Source: JAYTQQ01 sp043746635
GTDB taxonomy: Bacteria > Bdellovibrionota > Bdellovibrionia > Bdellovibrionales > JAMPXM01
Direction of reading: 5' to 3'
Length of the DNA stretch: 33,187 bases
Assembly (NCBI GenBank): GCA_043746635.1
Contig: JAYTQQ010000131.1
Location: 1-33,187 of the forward strand
The position numbers and the translations under genes are program-made. Each line of letters starts with the position of its first letter. Position 1 is the first letter of the stretch. The notes below the pieces were generated by a model. The model ran no database searches. It was not told the DNA's origin and was given only the letters and a program-made list of their open reading frames with translations. This document shows, one piece after another, positions 1-7,160 of the stretch.

Positions 1-135
1 CTTAAGGGCTTTATCATTATCATGAGACGACAAATCAGAACGAGCCGAATCGACTTTCGTTTGATAAGTCGAGCAGCCCAAAAAGCTAAGGCTGCTCAAT
101 AGAACAATAGATCTTACCAGAGATTTATTTTTCAA
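1..135 (-). CDS. Partial lipoprotein of unknown function, 3' end beyond window
   Basis: The reading frame starts with TTG at 135, directly after the TAA stop of the LpoB-like gene, and stays open to the window edge (45 codons). The visible N-terminus is a lipoprotein signal peptide: Lys-Asn-Lys, a hydrophobic stretch, then the lipobox Phe-Leu-Gly-Cys at about residues 19-22, followed by a polar sequence. This predicts a protein anchored in the outer or inner membrane. No strong ribosome binding site precedes the TTG, so translation is probably coupled to the upstream gene. The function cannot be read from the visible part. LpoB-like genes often sit beside another envelope lipoprotein gene, which fits but does not identify it. 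Confidence 0.6.
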   Translation of the reverse strand, partial: MKNKSLVRSIVLLSSLSFLGCSTYQTKVDSARSDLSSHDNDKALK

Positions 136-729
136 TTATAATCCAATAGACTGTTTTTTGTATTTCTTACGAAGCTGTTTGTAATCAGACCACGCACTCA
201 CATTTGTTTTTAAGTTTGTAAGTTTGAGAGTGACTTTGTAGTACACGCTTTTGTTTTTACCAACTTCTTGAACAATCGAATCAAGACGACCGTTCACGAT
301 GTAATCTGCGCCGATTTGTCCGCCGGGGCCTTTCTTAGTTTCGCCGCTGACCATTCCTGAATTTTGGTATTCGTATTCTTTCGCAACATCTTCGCGCGCT
401 TCCTTATCTACGAACGCGACTCTTCCACCACGTTGAAGTTCAACACTGACCATGTCCATAATGCTTTGGGTGTCGATGTGCTCGTCTGTTTTATTTTGAA
501 GACCTGTGACCATAACTATCGGTGGTTTTTTTGCTTGAGAAATTGCGGGAGCTTGAATCATGCTTGCAACTAAGTCTTGAACGACTTTTTGCATATCTGT
601 TTCGCTCCACTGATCGTTTAAGTTATTTTCTTTCGAGACATCATCGTAATCTCCGTGAACGAAAGCTTTAGGTCCGCAACCTGTCGCAAGAGCACTGCTT
701 GCAGCTAACACTAGCAAATACTTTTTCAT
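136..729 (-). CDS. lpoB: LpoB-like lipoprotein, predicted activator of a penicillin-binding protein
   Basis: A 197-residue protein with a lipoprotein signal peptide ending in Ala-Thr-Gly-Cys (Cys18). The mature part resembles the LpoB/COG3417 family: a segment like 'IVMVTGLQNKTDEHIDT' near residue 70 and 'GGQIGADYIVNGRLDSI' near residue 136 are typical of the fold. In enterobacteria LpoB is an outer-membrane lipoprotein that reaches through the peptidoglycan and stimulates the class A synthase PBP1B. The start is supported by AAGGAG just upstream of ATG. It lies immediately before another lipoprotein gene with no gap between stop and start, so the two are probably one operon. A class A PBP is encoded at 18347-21109 in this window, but a partnership is only inferred. 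Confidence 0.8.
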   Translation of the reverse strand: MKKYLLVLAASSALATGCGPKAFVHGDYDDVSKENNLNDQWSETDMQKVVQDLVASMIQAPAISQAKKPPIVMVTGLQNKTDEHIDTQSIMDMVSVELQRGGRVAFVDKEAREDVAKEYEYQNSGMVSGETKKGPGGQIGADYIVNGRLDSIVQEVGKNKSVYYKVTLKLTNLKTNVSAWSDYKQLRKKYKKQSIGL

Positions 730-796
730 TTGAACTCCTTAGTTGTAATTGACCCTATAAGTTTATGCGCATAGACGAGCGGGTGCAAACGACTGC

Positions 797-1306
797 GTGC
801 CAGCGTCATCAAATTCGATGAGCGGATTTCTTGTTTTTTATTCTCGCTTCATTTTAGATTGGAGCTCAGATCCAGTATTGCATGAAACACACAGCATGAA
901 GTCTAGACACGTAAACATGCTAAAAATTGAAATTAGTTCTGCCGCACTTGCATATGAGGTTTTTAAACCTCTTCGAGATCTCGAGGTGGAGGAATTGTGG
1001 ACTCTGGCCCTAAGTCCCAGCCTTAAACTTCTCGATGCTGAAATGATTTTTCGGGGAACCGTAGGGACATGTCTCGTTCATCCGAGAGAGATCTTTCGCT
1101 TCGCACTCTTAAGCAACGCGAGCAGCATCATCATTGCGCACAATCATCCGAGCCAAGAAAATCTGCCTTCAGATTCTGATGTTCAAATGACAAAAAATTT
1201 AATTTTAGTGGGTCAGATCATCGAAATTCCGCTGCTCGATCACTTGCTGATTACGCGCTATGGATACTCGAGCTTTCGTCAGAAAGTTTGGTGCAACTTT
1301 ATTTAG
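797..1306 (+). CDS. RadC-like JAB/MPN domain protein lacking the HhH region
   Basis: From about residue 40 onward the sequence follows the RadC C-terminal (JAB/MPN, metal-dependent protease-like) domain: 'RGTVGTCLVHPREIFR', then the metal motif His-Asn-His-Pro-Ser with a downstream Ser-Asp-Ser-Asp, then 'IPLLDHLLI' and 'YSSFRQ' at the end. The ~100-residue N-terminal helix-hairpin-helix part usual in RadC is absent. The start is uncertain: GTG 797 is the first option in frame, ATG 818 and ATG 896 are alternatives, none has a clear ribosome binding site, and RadC-like sequence begins only near 914. The biochemical role of RadC proteins is not settled, and an early DNA-repair assignment was withdrawn. 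The gene is divergent from lpoB and overlaps the convergent downstream gene by 8 bases. Confidence 0.75.
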   Translation: MPASSNSMSGFLVFYSRFILDWSSDPVLHETHSMKSRHVNMLKIEISSAALAYEVFKPLRDLEVEELWTLALSPSLKLLDAEMIFRGTVGTCLVHPREIFRFALLSNASSIIIAHNHPSQENLPSDSDVQMTKNLILVGQIIEIPLLDHLLITRYGYSSFRQKVWCNFI

Positions 1307-1907
1307 AAATGCCGCCACCGGTGGTTGTTTCACTTTGCGGAAGACGATCGATCGTCACGTCGCCCGTTGCAGGATCGAATTTGAGATCGAGGTTTTGGGC
1401 GGCCGCGCGTCTTTTGAGTTCTGCGATGATCAATCGATGATCTAGCCTCTCATTGGCTCCAGCCCTATCGTAAGCTTCGCGGTCCGCTTCTAATTCGCGA
1501 GGAACAAAAACGTCAGGATACGAATCGCGCTCTTCTGTCAGCCGATCATGATTGTTAAATTGGTTATTCGGCTCGGACGAGAGCTCTAAGTTTTTATTTC
1601 CCAAATCTTGAGGCTCGACCGGATTCAAAATTTTGCGACCAAGATTGAGGAGTTCTTGGTCTTTTTGAACTTCAGCCGTCATGCGCTGATTATTGATTTC
1701 TAATCCTTCAACTTTTTTCATTATTGCGATCGAATCGGTCTTAGTGGTGGGCCTCAGCGAAGATTGCGAAAGCTGATTTTTTTTGGAGTGAAATAAAAAG
1801 AGTGACCCAAAAACAAGGGCGAGCCCAAAGAGCATAAAGATGAGAGAGGCTTTTGAGTTTCTCTCTTGGGTCGCGTTTTTTTTCGATTCTGGAGGCTTAT
1901 TTTGCAT
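1299..1907 (-). CDS. Small single-pass membrane protein, unknown function
   Basis: A 202-residue protein of no family I recognise. It has a charged cytoplasmic N-terminus (about 20 residues), one transmembrane segment near residues 21-40 ('ASLIFMLFGLALVFGSLFLF'), a short predicted coiled-coil around residues 60-90, and a charged C-terminal part with 'RLDHRLIIAELKRRAAAQNL'. It ends in Gly-rich, Thr-rich residues. A ribosome binding site (AAAGGA) lies close to the ATG. It is the last gene of the operon starting at mreB, 30 bases after the histidine kinase, so a link to envelope sensing is possible but unproven. Confidence 0.65.
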   Translation of the reverse strand: MQNKPPESKKNATQERNSKASLIFMLFGLALVFGSLFLFHSKKNQLSQSSLRPTTKTDSIAIMKKVEGLEINNQRMTAEVQKDQELLNLGRKILNPVEPQDLGNKNLELSSEPNNQFNNHDRLTEERDSYPDVFVPRELEADREAYDRAGANERLDHRLIIAELKRRAAAQNLDLKFDPATGDVTIDRLPQSETTTGGGISK

Positions 1908-1937
1908 AGTCCTTTATCGGCCTATCCGTCTCTCAAC

Positions 1938-3914
1938 TTAAGCGTTTCCGGGACCATTTACCGGTAGGATGATCTTAAATTCAGTACCTTTGCCCAATTG
2001 AGAAGTGACTAAAATATCGCCATCATGTTTTTTCACAATTCCATAAGAAATACTAAGCCCAAGACCTGTTCCCTGCCCAATTGTCTTCGTCGTGAAGAAC
2101 GGGTCAAAAATCTTTTCAACCGTATCGGCCTGGATTCCCTTGCCGGAATCACGAATACTGATCTCAACAAGTTTGTTTTTGTTCACACGTTCATTTTGAA
2201 TCGAAGATTTGCTCGGAGTTTTCACCGCAATTTTGATCCAGATTTCGCCCTTTCCTTCAATTGCCTGGGCGGCATTTGAAAGAATATTCATGAAGACTTG
2301 GTTGATCTGGCTCGCGTAACACATCACCTCAGGCAGTTCGGCGAAATCGGTATGTACTTCGATGCGCCCTTTGATTTCTCCGGAGAGAAGCTTGAGCGTT
2401 GCTTCGATACTTTCTTTGAGGTCGACATTTTTGAGCTTCGCTTCTTCGAGTCGTGAGAAATTTCTAAGACCCAAAACAATATCGCGCGTGCGGCGCGCAC
2501 CCTCTTCACAAGAGTTAATAAGTTTTGGCATATCTTGTACGAGATAATCGTAATCGATTTTTGCTTTGAGCTCGGCCATTTTTTCTGGATGCTTTTCGGC
2601 CTCATCGACGAGTTGTAAAAGTTTTTGCGAGTACTCTCTGAGGTGATTCATATTGCTAAAAATAAAACCGATTGGATTATTCAATTCATGCGCGACGCCC
2701 GCCACCAACTGACCGAGGCTGGCCATTTTTGCTGAATGTACAAGGCGCGACTGCGTCTCTTTAAGTTCCGAGTATGCTGCTTCGATTTCTTTGATTTTTT
2801 TCTCGAGATCGGTGCGAGCCTGCTTTACACTCTTAACCATTTCATTGAAACTATCTGCGAGAAGCCCTACTTCGTTATCGCTATTAACCGAGATTTCGGT
2901 CGCTTCTCCTCGAAGATTCATCATTTGCGTTGCCTGAACGAGTTCGTTCAAGGGCCGCATCACCATGCGCGCTGAAAAAAAGCTGATGATCAAAACTAAA
3001 AACACGATCGCGACCAGCATCGTGAAAAATGCGTAGTTTACGTTTTTCATCGTGGCTTTCGCTTTTTCTTTTGACGCTCCCACTCCAATGTAGATTTGTT
3101 CTTCTCCCCATTTAATTGGGGCGATCATGAATCCATAAGGTTCGTCCCGAACGACGAGATCAAAAATGCTACTTCCAGAATTCAAAACCGAATTTTTAAG
3201 AGATTCTTGAGGGTATAACAAAAAATCAGGATGGCTAGCGGCCACGATCGAACCCTTCGAATCAAACATGATGAGTTCGAGACTGAGGCGTTTTTTTAGC
3301 CCTTCAAGAAATGATGTGCCGAGATTAATAATTTCTTCAATATAGCCTACGACTTTTCCCGCTCTTTCAATTTTAGTGATCGCGACGAGATCAAAGCTTT
3401 TGTCTTTCGCCGGTTGCGCGAGCAAAATTTGGCCTTTCGCGGCGACCATTGATTGGTAATTTTCAGATAAACAGATTTCGTCGTTAGGCTTAACGATTTT
3501 TGTTTCACCTGCAGACACTTCGTCCTGATTAATACTCGCGATGAGGCAGGCGTCTCTGCCGAAAATCGAAAGTTCACGAAGGTAAGTATTTCGCATTGAT
3601 TGCAACATATGCGAACGCGCCTGCGTGAGTGAGTTCGTGCCGAGATAGGTTTCGAGCAGAGTATCATTGCGGTGATCGGTTGATCTTTGCTTGAGGTACG
3701 ACTCGAAGCTTCCTACGAGGGCGGTGACTTCTCTTACGTTTGCAGAAAGTCTTTGTCCGAGCTCGGTATTAATCGCTTTTTCAAAACGACTAATCGAATA
3801 ACCCGTGACGAAACCGAGAGGCACCACCGATAGCAACAGAAACCAAATGATCAATATCGTCTGGAGGGATCTTCGTGGTTTTTGTAGTTCTTCTATTTTT
3901 TTCTTATCATTCAT
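1938..3914 (-). CDS. Membrane sensor histidine kinase with HAMP domain
   Basis: A 658-residue sensor kinase. Transmembrane helix 1 is at about 17-41 and helix 2 at about 295-317, with a ~250-residue periplasmic sensor domain between them. A HAMP linker (about 315-367) and coiled-coil lead to the dimerisation/phosphoacceptor helix, with His409 in 'GVAHELNNPIGF'. The GHKL ATPase domain shows an N box ('FMNILSNAAQAI', about 541-552), a G1 box (Asp589-Ser-Gly-Lys-Gly), an F box ('FDPFFTTK') and a G2 box ('GTGLGLS', 615-621). All catalytic landmarks are present. The 'AHELNNP' H box resembles NtrB/ZraS-type kinases. No response regulator is adjacent. The start overlaps the end of the anti-sigma-like gene by 8 bases, implying coupled translation within the mreB operon. 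Confidence 0.93.
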   Translation of the reverse strand: MNDKKKIEELQKPRRSLQTILIIWFLLLSVVPLGFVTGYSISRFEKAINTELGQRLSANVREVTALVGSFESYLKQRSTDHRNDTLLETYLGTNSLTQARSHMLQSMRNTYLRELSIFGRDACLIASINQDEVSAGETKIVKPNDEICLSENYQSMVAAKGQILLAQPAKDKSFDLVAITKIERAGKVVGYIEEIINLGTSFLEGLKKRLSLELIMFDSKGSIVAASHPDFLLYPQESLKNSVLNSGSSIFDLVVRDEPYGFMIAPIKWGEEQIYIGVGASKEKAKATMKNVNYAFFTMLVAIVFLVLIISFFSARMVMRPLNELVQATQMMNLRGEATEISVNSDNEVGLLADSFNEMVKSVKQARTDLEKKIKEIEAAYSELKETQSRLVHSAKMASLGQLVAGVAHELNNPIGFIFSNMNHLREYSQKLLQLVDEAEKHPEKMAELKAKIDYDYLVQDMPKLINSCEEGARRTRDIVLGLRNFSRLEEAKLKNVDLKESIEATLKLLSGEIKGRIEVHTDFAELPEVMCYASQINQVFMNILSNAAQAIEGKGEIWIKIAVKTPSKSSIQNERVNKNKLVEISIRDSGKGIQADTVEKIFDPFFTTKTIGQGTGLGLSISYGIVKKHDGDILVTSQLGKGTEFKIILPVNGPGNA

Positions 3915-4908
3915 TCTGATTACGCTCGACCCATAGAATAATGCGGATTTGTCCTGCAGGCATCACTCTTGGGTGAGAGTCTTTAGAGAACCGGACTGGA
4001 CCAAAGCCATGAAGATACTCTAATAGCTTATCGTAATTTTCTTCGGGCATTGAGAAGTGGTAGTAACTTCCTTTATTTTCTTTTTTCCAACCGAGTTCGA
4101 CTTCTCCGGCTTTTCGCCCGCCCAAATCTAAAATTTGCTGCGCAATGAGAGGTGACCTTTCATCGAGATCATCAATTTTCATTGTGCCACGATAGACAAA
4201 GCCTTTTGATTGACGTGCATCTTTTTCGCCGTCGTCTTTGTTTTCTTCCACGTTTCTTTGCGAGGCTTCTTCGCCTTCGCTCGCCACTTTTGGATTCACT
4301 TTTGTTGCTGCTATTTTCGCGTTTAAACTGGGTGAAATTTTAATTCGCTCTGCGTGCTCGTCACCGCTCGCTTCGCCGCCACTTTGGTCATCTCCGCCTT
4401 CGTCTTCGTCCGTATCTGTTGGCAAATTTTCAGCGAGGGCCGCCTGAGCATCTCTCTTCTCAGGATCTTCTGAGTCGGCGTTTGGGTCAGTACCTTTTGG
4501 AAGTTGCGACAATACAACTTCACTATCACTAGACGACTTATGTTTAAGCTTTAGAAGTAAACCTTTCGGTAAACTCATGACGAGCATCACGACCATCACG
4601 CAACTCAAAATGGCATAGGTAGAAGTGCGAAATGCTTGGCTCCAATTTTTAAATCGTGAATAGTGAATCACGATCGACGGAAGGCTCTCTGCCTGATTCA
4701 GCTGAGTGACAAAATTTTCGTTGATACGAACCTGTGAAAGTCCTTTCGCAAAATCCAGACCCTTTTTTATTTGGTTAAGTGCGCGCTCAGTTTCGACGTC
4801 ACTCGCTAAAACTTTTTTGACGAATTCGTGTCTTGCGGCATCAAGTTTATTCTCGTGATAATCCAGTAACATTTCACGTGCTTGAAAAATGCTTTGGCGT
4901 AAAGTCAC
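3907..4908 (-). CDS. Single-pass membrane protein, probable anti-sigma factor
   Basis: About 333 residues. The N-terminal ~90 residues are helical and cytoplasmic, of the size and place of an anti-sigma domain, but without the His/Cys zinc motif of the ZAS family. A single transmembrane helix follows (about 97-119), then a long acidic low-complexity periplasmic linker (Asp/Glu/Ser/Gly rich, about 125-245) and a compact C-terminal domain. I choose GTG 4908 because its GTGA overlaps the TGA stop of the sigma-like gene by 4 bases, with GAGG upstream. ATG 4926 would add six residues and is the alternative. The position directly after a sigma region-4 gene is the main argument for an anti-sigma role. 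No family match was certain, so this is inference from architecture and context. Confidence 0.6.
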   Translation of the reverse strand: MTLRQSIFQAREMLLDYHENKLDAARHEFVKKVLASDVETERALNQIKKGLDFAKGLSQVRINENFVTQLNQAESLPSIVIHYSRFKNWSQAFRTSTYAILSCVMVVMLVMSLPKGLLLKLKHKSSSDSEVVLSQLPKGTDPNADSEDPEKRDAQAALAENLPTDTDEDEGGDDQSGGEASGDEHAERIKISPSLNAKIAATKVNPKVASEGEEASQRNVEENKDDGEKDARQSKGFVYRGTMKIDDLDERSPLIAQQILDLGGRKAGEVELGWKKENKGSYYHFSMPEENYDKLLEYLHGFGPVRFSKDSHPRVMPAGQIRIILWVERNQNE

Positions 4909-5405
4909 GTGTGATCCTCGGCACATATTCCAAGTTGTTTTGAAGCTCTGGCCAGACGAAAGCGAATCGTTCCGAGGCTTACATTCTGCGCTTCGCTGAG
5001 CTCTTCTTCGCTGAACTTCAATACCCGAGTGACCAGGAGAGCGAGAATCTCTTCTGGCCTTGCCTTGCGACTAAATTTATTCCAGATCGACATGACTTGC
5101 GGCTGAATACCAACAAGGTGATTGGTCCAATTCATGGCGGGACTTGCCTTGTCGTTTTTGCTGACGACTGTTTTTTGCCTTTGTCCTAAAATTTGTTTTG
5201 AGAACTGATCCCAGAGTTCAACAGATTTGAAAAGAGCATGTTTGCGAATAAGTTTATCGTCTTGATTTTTTTCAGACTGAAACCGTGTTTTGAGAGAGGC
5301 GATGACTTTTTAAGTATTTTGAACAGCTAGTTTTTCGTCGAGAGTCGACATGACGAAAAACAAATAAATTTCTTTGCATAGTTCTGGCGTAGGGCTAAAG
5401 CTCAT
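4905..5405 (-). pseudogene. Sigma-70-like (region 4) gene interrupted by an in-frame TAA
   Basis: The frame begins at ATG 5405, which overlaps the mreB stop (TAATG), and runs to TGA 4905, about 166 codons. It is broken once, by TAA at 5312-5310 (codon 32). Reading on both sides is in the same frame and protein-like: '...STLDEKLAVQNT' before the stop and 'KVIASLKTRFQSEKN' after it. No ATG, GTG or TTG exists between the TAA and ATG 5135, so the ~58 codons in between would be untranslated without readthrough. The C-terminal part has a sigma region-4 helix-turn-helix ('FSEEELSEAQNVSLGTIRFR'). The largest uninterrupted ORF is only 76 codons (4905-5135). It could be a strain-specific nonsense mutation, a sequencing error or recoding. 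The intact neighbours suggest the lesion is recent. Confidence 0.7.
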
Positions 5406-6448
5406 TAATCCGTCGTGATCTGCTTGAGCAGATCCATGTTGTCCAGAACTTTACCTGACCCCAACACAACACATGTTAAAGGATCTTCAGCAATCGACAC
5501 CGGCAAACCCGTTCGCTCCCGCAACAAAACATCGAAGTTTGCGAGAAGTGCGCCGCCGCCCGTGAGGACGATGCCGTTGTCGACGATATCTGAAGCCAGC
5601 TCTGGAGGTGTTTTTTCAAGTGCCGTTCTAACGGCATCAACGACTTCACTGAGAGGATCCATCAAGGCATCATTCACTTGAGAGCTACTGATTTCAATTG
5701 TCTTAGGCGCGCCCGCAACGAGGTCACGGCCTTTGATTTCCATCAAGCGTTCTTCTTCAAATGGATACGCATTACCAATTTTAATTTTAATTTTTTCTGC
5801 CGACTGCTCACCGATCAACAAATTAAATTGTCGACGCACGTAATTGACGATCGCTTCGTCGAATTTATCGCCCGCAACTTTAATTGATTTACAGTAAACA
5901 ATGCCGCCGAGAGAAATCACCGCAACACCCGTCGTACCGCCACCCATATCGACAACCATATTACCGGTTGGTTCGGTGATGGGTAGGCCAGCGCCGATTG
6001 CTGCCGCCATTGGCTCTTCGATCAAATAAACTTCGCGTGCTCCTGCCGAGTGAGCGGATTCTTTAACCGCACGTTTTTCAACTTGGGTAATGCCGTAGGG
6101 AACGCAAATAATAATTCTTGGACGAATGAAACTCTTTTTGTTCTGGGTCGATTTTGAAATGAAATATTTCAGCATGCTCTGGGTGACTTCGAAATCGGCG
6201 ATGACGCCATCTTTTATTGGCCGAATCGCAACGATTGTACCGGGTGTTCGACCGAGCATATCCTTCGCTTCTTTACCAACTGCGAGCACGCGATTTTGCA
6301 TTCCACGATAGTTTTTTTGAACGGCCACAACCGAGGGTTCATCTAGAATAATGCCGCGGCCTTTTGCATAGACGAGCGTATTCGCGGTGCCCAAATCAAT
6401 CGCGATATCATTTGAAAAATAATCTGAAACTTTATCTAAAATACTCAT
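5405..6448 (-). CDS. mreB: Rod-shape determining protein MreB, bacterial actin
   Basis: A full-length 347-residue MreB. The actin-fold nucleotide motifs are present: phosphate-1 'AIDLGTANTLVY' (about 16-27), phosphate-2 'VVDMGGGTTGVAV' (about 165-177) and the adenosine motif 'GIVLTGGGALLANFD' near residue 293. MreB forms membrane-bound filaments that guide the elongation machinery of peptidoglycan synthesis. The usual partners mreC and mreD do not follow. Instead the stop codon overlaps the ATG of a sigma-like gene (TAATG), followed by an anti-sigma-like protein and a histidine kinase. ATG 6448 is preceded by a purine-rich AAGAGA. An AT-rich region upstream, divergent from the SCP2 gene, presumably holds its promoter, though I see no convincing -35/-10 pair. 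Confidence 0.97.
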   Translation of the reverse strand: MSILDKVSDYFSNDIAIDLGTANTLVYAKGRGIILDEPSVVAVQKNYRGMQNRVLAVGKEAKDMLGRTPGTIVAIRPIKDGVIADFEVTQSMLKYFISKSTQNKKSFIRPRIIICVPYGITQVEKRAVKESAHSAGAREVYLIEEPMAAAIGAGLPITEPTGNMVVDMGGGTTGVAVISLGGIVYCKSIKVAGDKFDEAIVNYVRRQFNLLIGEQSAEKIKIKIGNAYPFEEERLMEIKGRDLVAGAPKTIEISSSQVNDALMDPLSEVVDAVRTALEKTPPELASDIVDNGIVLTGGGALLANFDVLLRERTGLPVSIAEDPLTCVVLGSGKVLDNMDLLKQITTD

Positions 6449-6563
6449 GTCGTCTCTTTTGCAAAAGCCTTTAAATTACCCGTCTATTTCGATTTTTTAA
6501 TGTTAGGAGGAGTAAAAAAGGGAGTCAACAAAGGATCTTGCTCTATCGCGTCGAAGTTTTTAC

Positions 6564-6593
6564 TTTCTCGCTATTTAGCCTTCGGTCTATACT
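6564..6593 (+). promoter_or_regulatory. Possible sigma-70 promoter for the SCP2-type gene
   Basis: TATACT at 6588-6593 is a good -10 box about 33 bases before the GTG start at 6626. The best upstream match at an 18-base spacing is TTTCTC (6564-6569), a poor -35. The position between divergent genes is right, but the -35 is weak, so this is tentative. Confidence 0.35.
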
Positions 6594-6625
6594 TCGAGAA
6601 AGCTTTGATTTCGAAGGAGACTCGA

Positions 6626-7093
6626 GTGACACACGATGAAGTTTTTGAAAGCTTGAAAAATTATTTCGAAACACGTCCAGTGGCAAGATGGGCTCTAGGC
6701 CTACTAAAGCCGGGCACCGAAATTGGACTCATTATTGGCAATCAAATCGAATGCGCGATTTTCAATCGTGGCGGAGTTCCCGCAGTTGAACGACGTGAAG
6801 CCAAGAACGCTCATTTTATTTTTCACATGAAGCCCGAAACGATCGCGATTCTTGCCAAATCCAAATCGGAAGATTTTGGCGAAATTTGCGTGAGCGTCAT
6901 CACCGAGATTTTGACCGGTGATATTCGCGTTGAAATGAACGGCAGCATGAAAGAAATTATGGATAACGGCTACCTTGAAATCCTAAAGGCTGGGGGCGTG
7001 AAACTATCTGACTTTATGAAAACACAAGGTTCGATTGGCCTAATGAAGGCCCTTGCTTTTATTAATAAAATGAAGAACACAGGCAAAGCCTAA
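6626..7093 (+). CDS. SCP2-type sterol/lipid-binding domain protein
   Basis: A 155-residue cytoplasmic protein. The sequence 'HFIFHMKPETIAILAKSKSE' followed by 'LTGDIRVEMNGSMKEIMDNG' fits the SCP2 fold, a small hydrophobic pocket that binds fatty acids or other lipids. I place the start at GTG 6626 because AAGGAG (6614-6619) lies six bases upstream. The frame is open further up to ATG 6500, but those 42 codons have no ribosome binding site and no SCP2-like sequence. The gene is divergent from mreB and convergent with glpD. The ligand and role are unknown, and a lipid-related function is only a family-level guess. Confidence 0.7.
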   Translation: MTHDEVFESLKNYFETRPVARWALGLLKPGTEIGLIIGNQIECAIFNRGGVPAVERREAKNAHFIFHMKPETIAILAKSKSEDFGEICVSVITEILTGDIRVEMNGSMKEIMDNGYLEILKAGGVKLSDFMKTQGSIGLMKALAFINKMKNTGKA

Positions 7094-7160
7094 GCCGACA
7101 ATTTCTCAAGGCTCATTGGGTCGTTGTTGGTCGGCTCGGGATCGTTTTAGCTGCCTGAAC

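Noticed and set aside
785..802. TGGCAC followed by TTTGC on the minus strand, upstream of lpoB
   Set aside because: GG and GC are 13 bases apart instead of 10, too far for a sigma-54 promoter.
6500..6625. Upstream extension of the SCP2-type protein
   Set aside because: No ribosome binding site at ATG 6500 and the sequence is unlike the family, whereas GTG 6626 has AAGGAG at ideal spacing.
7093..7137. AGCCGAC...GTCGGCT inverted repeat between SCP2 and glpD genes
   Set aside because: Arms are only 7 bases with a ~30-base loop and no T-run; too weak to call a terminator.
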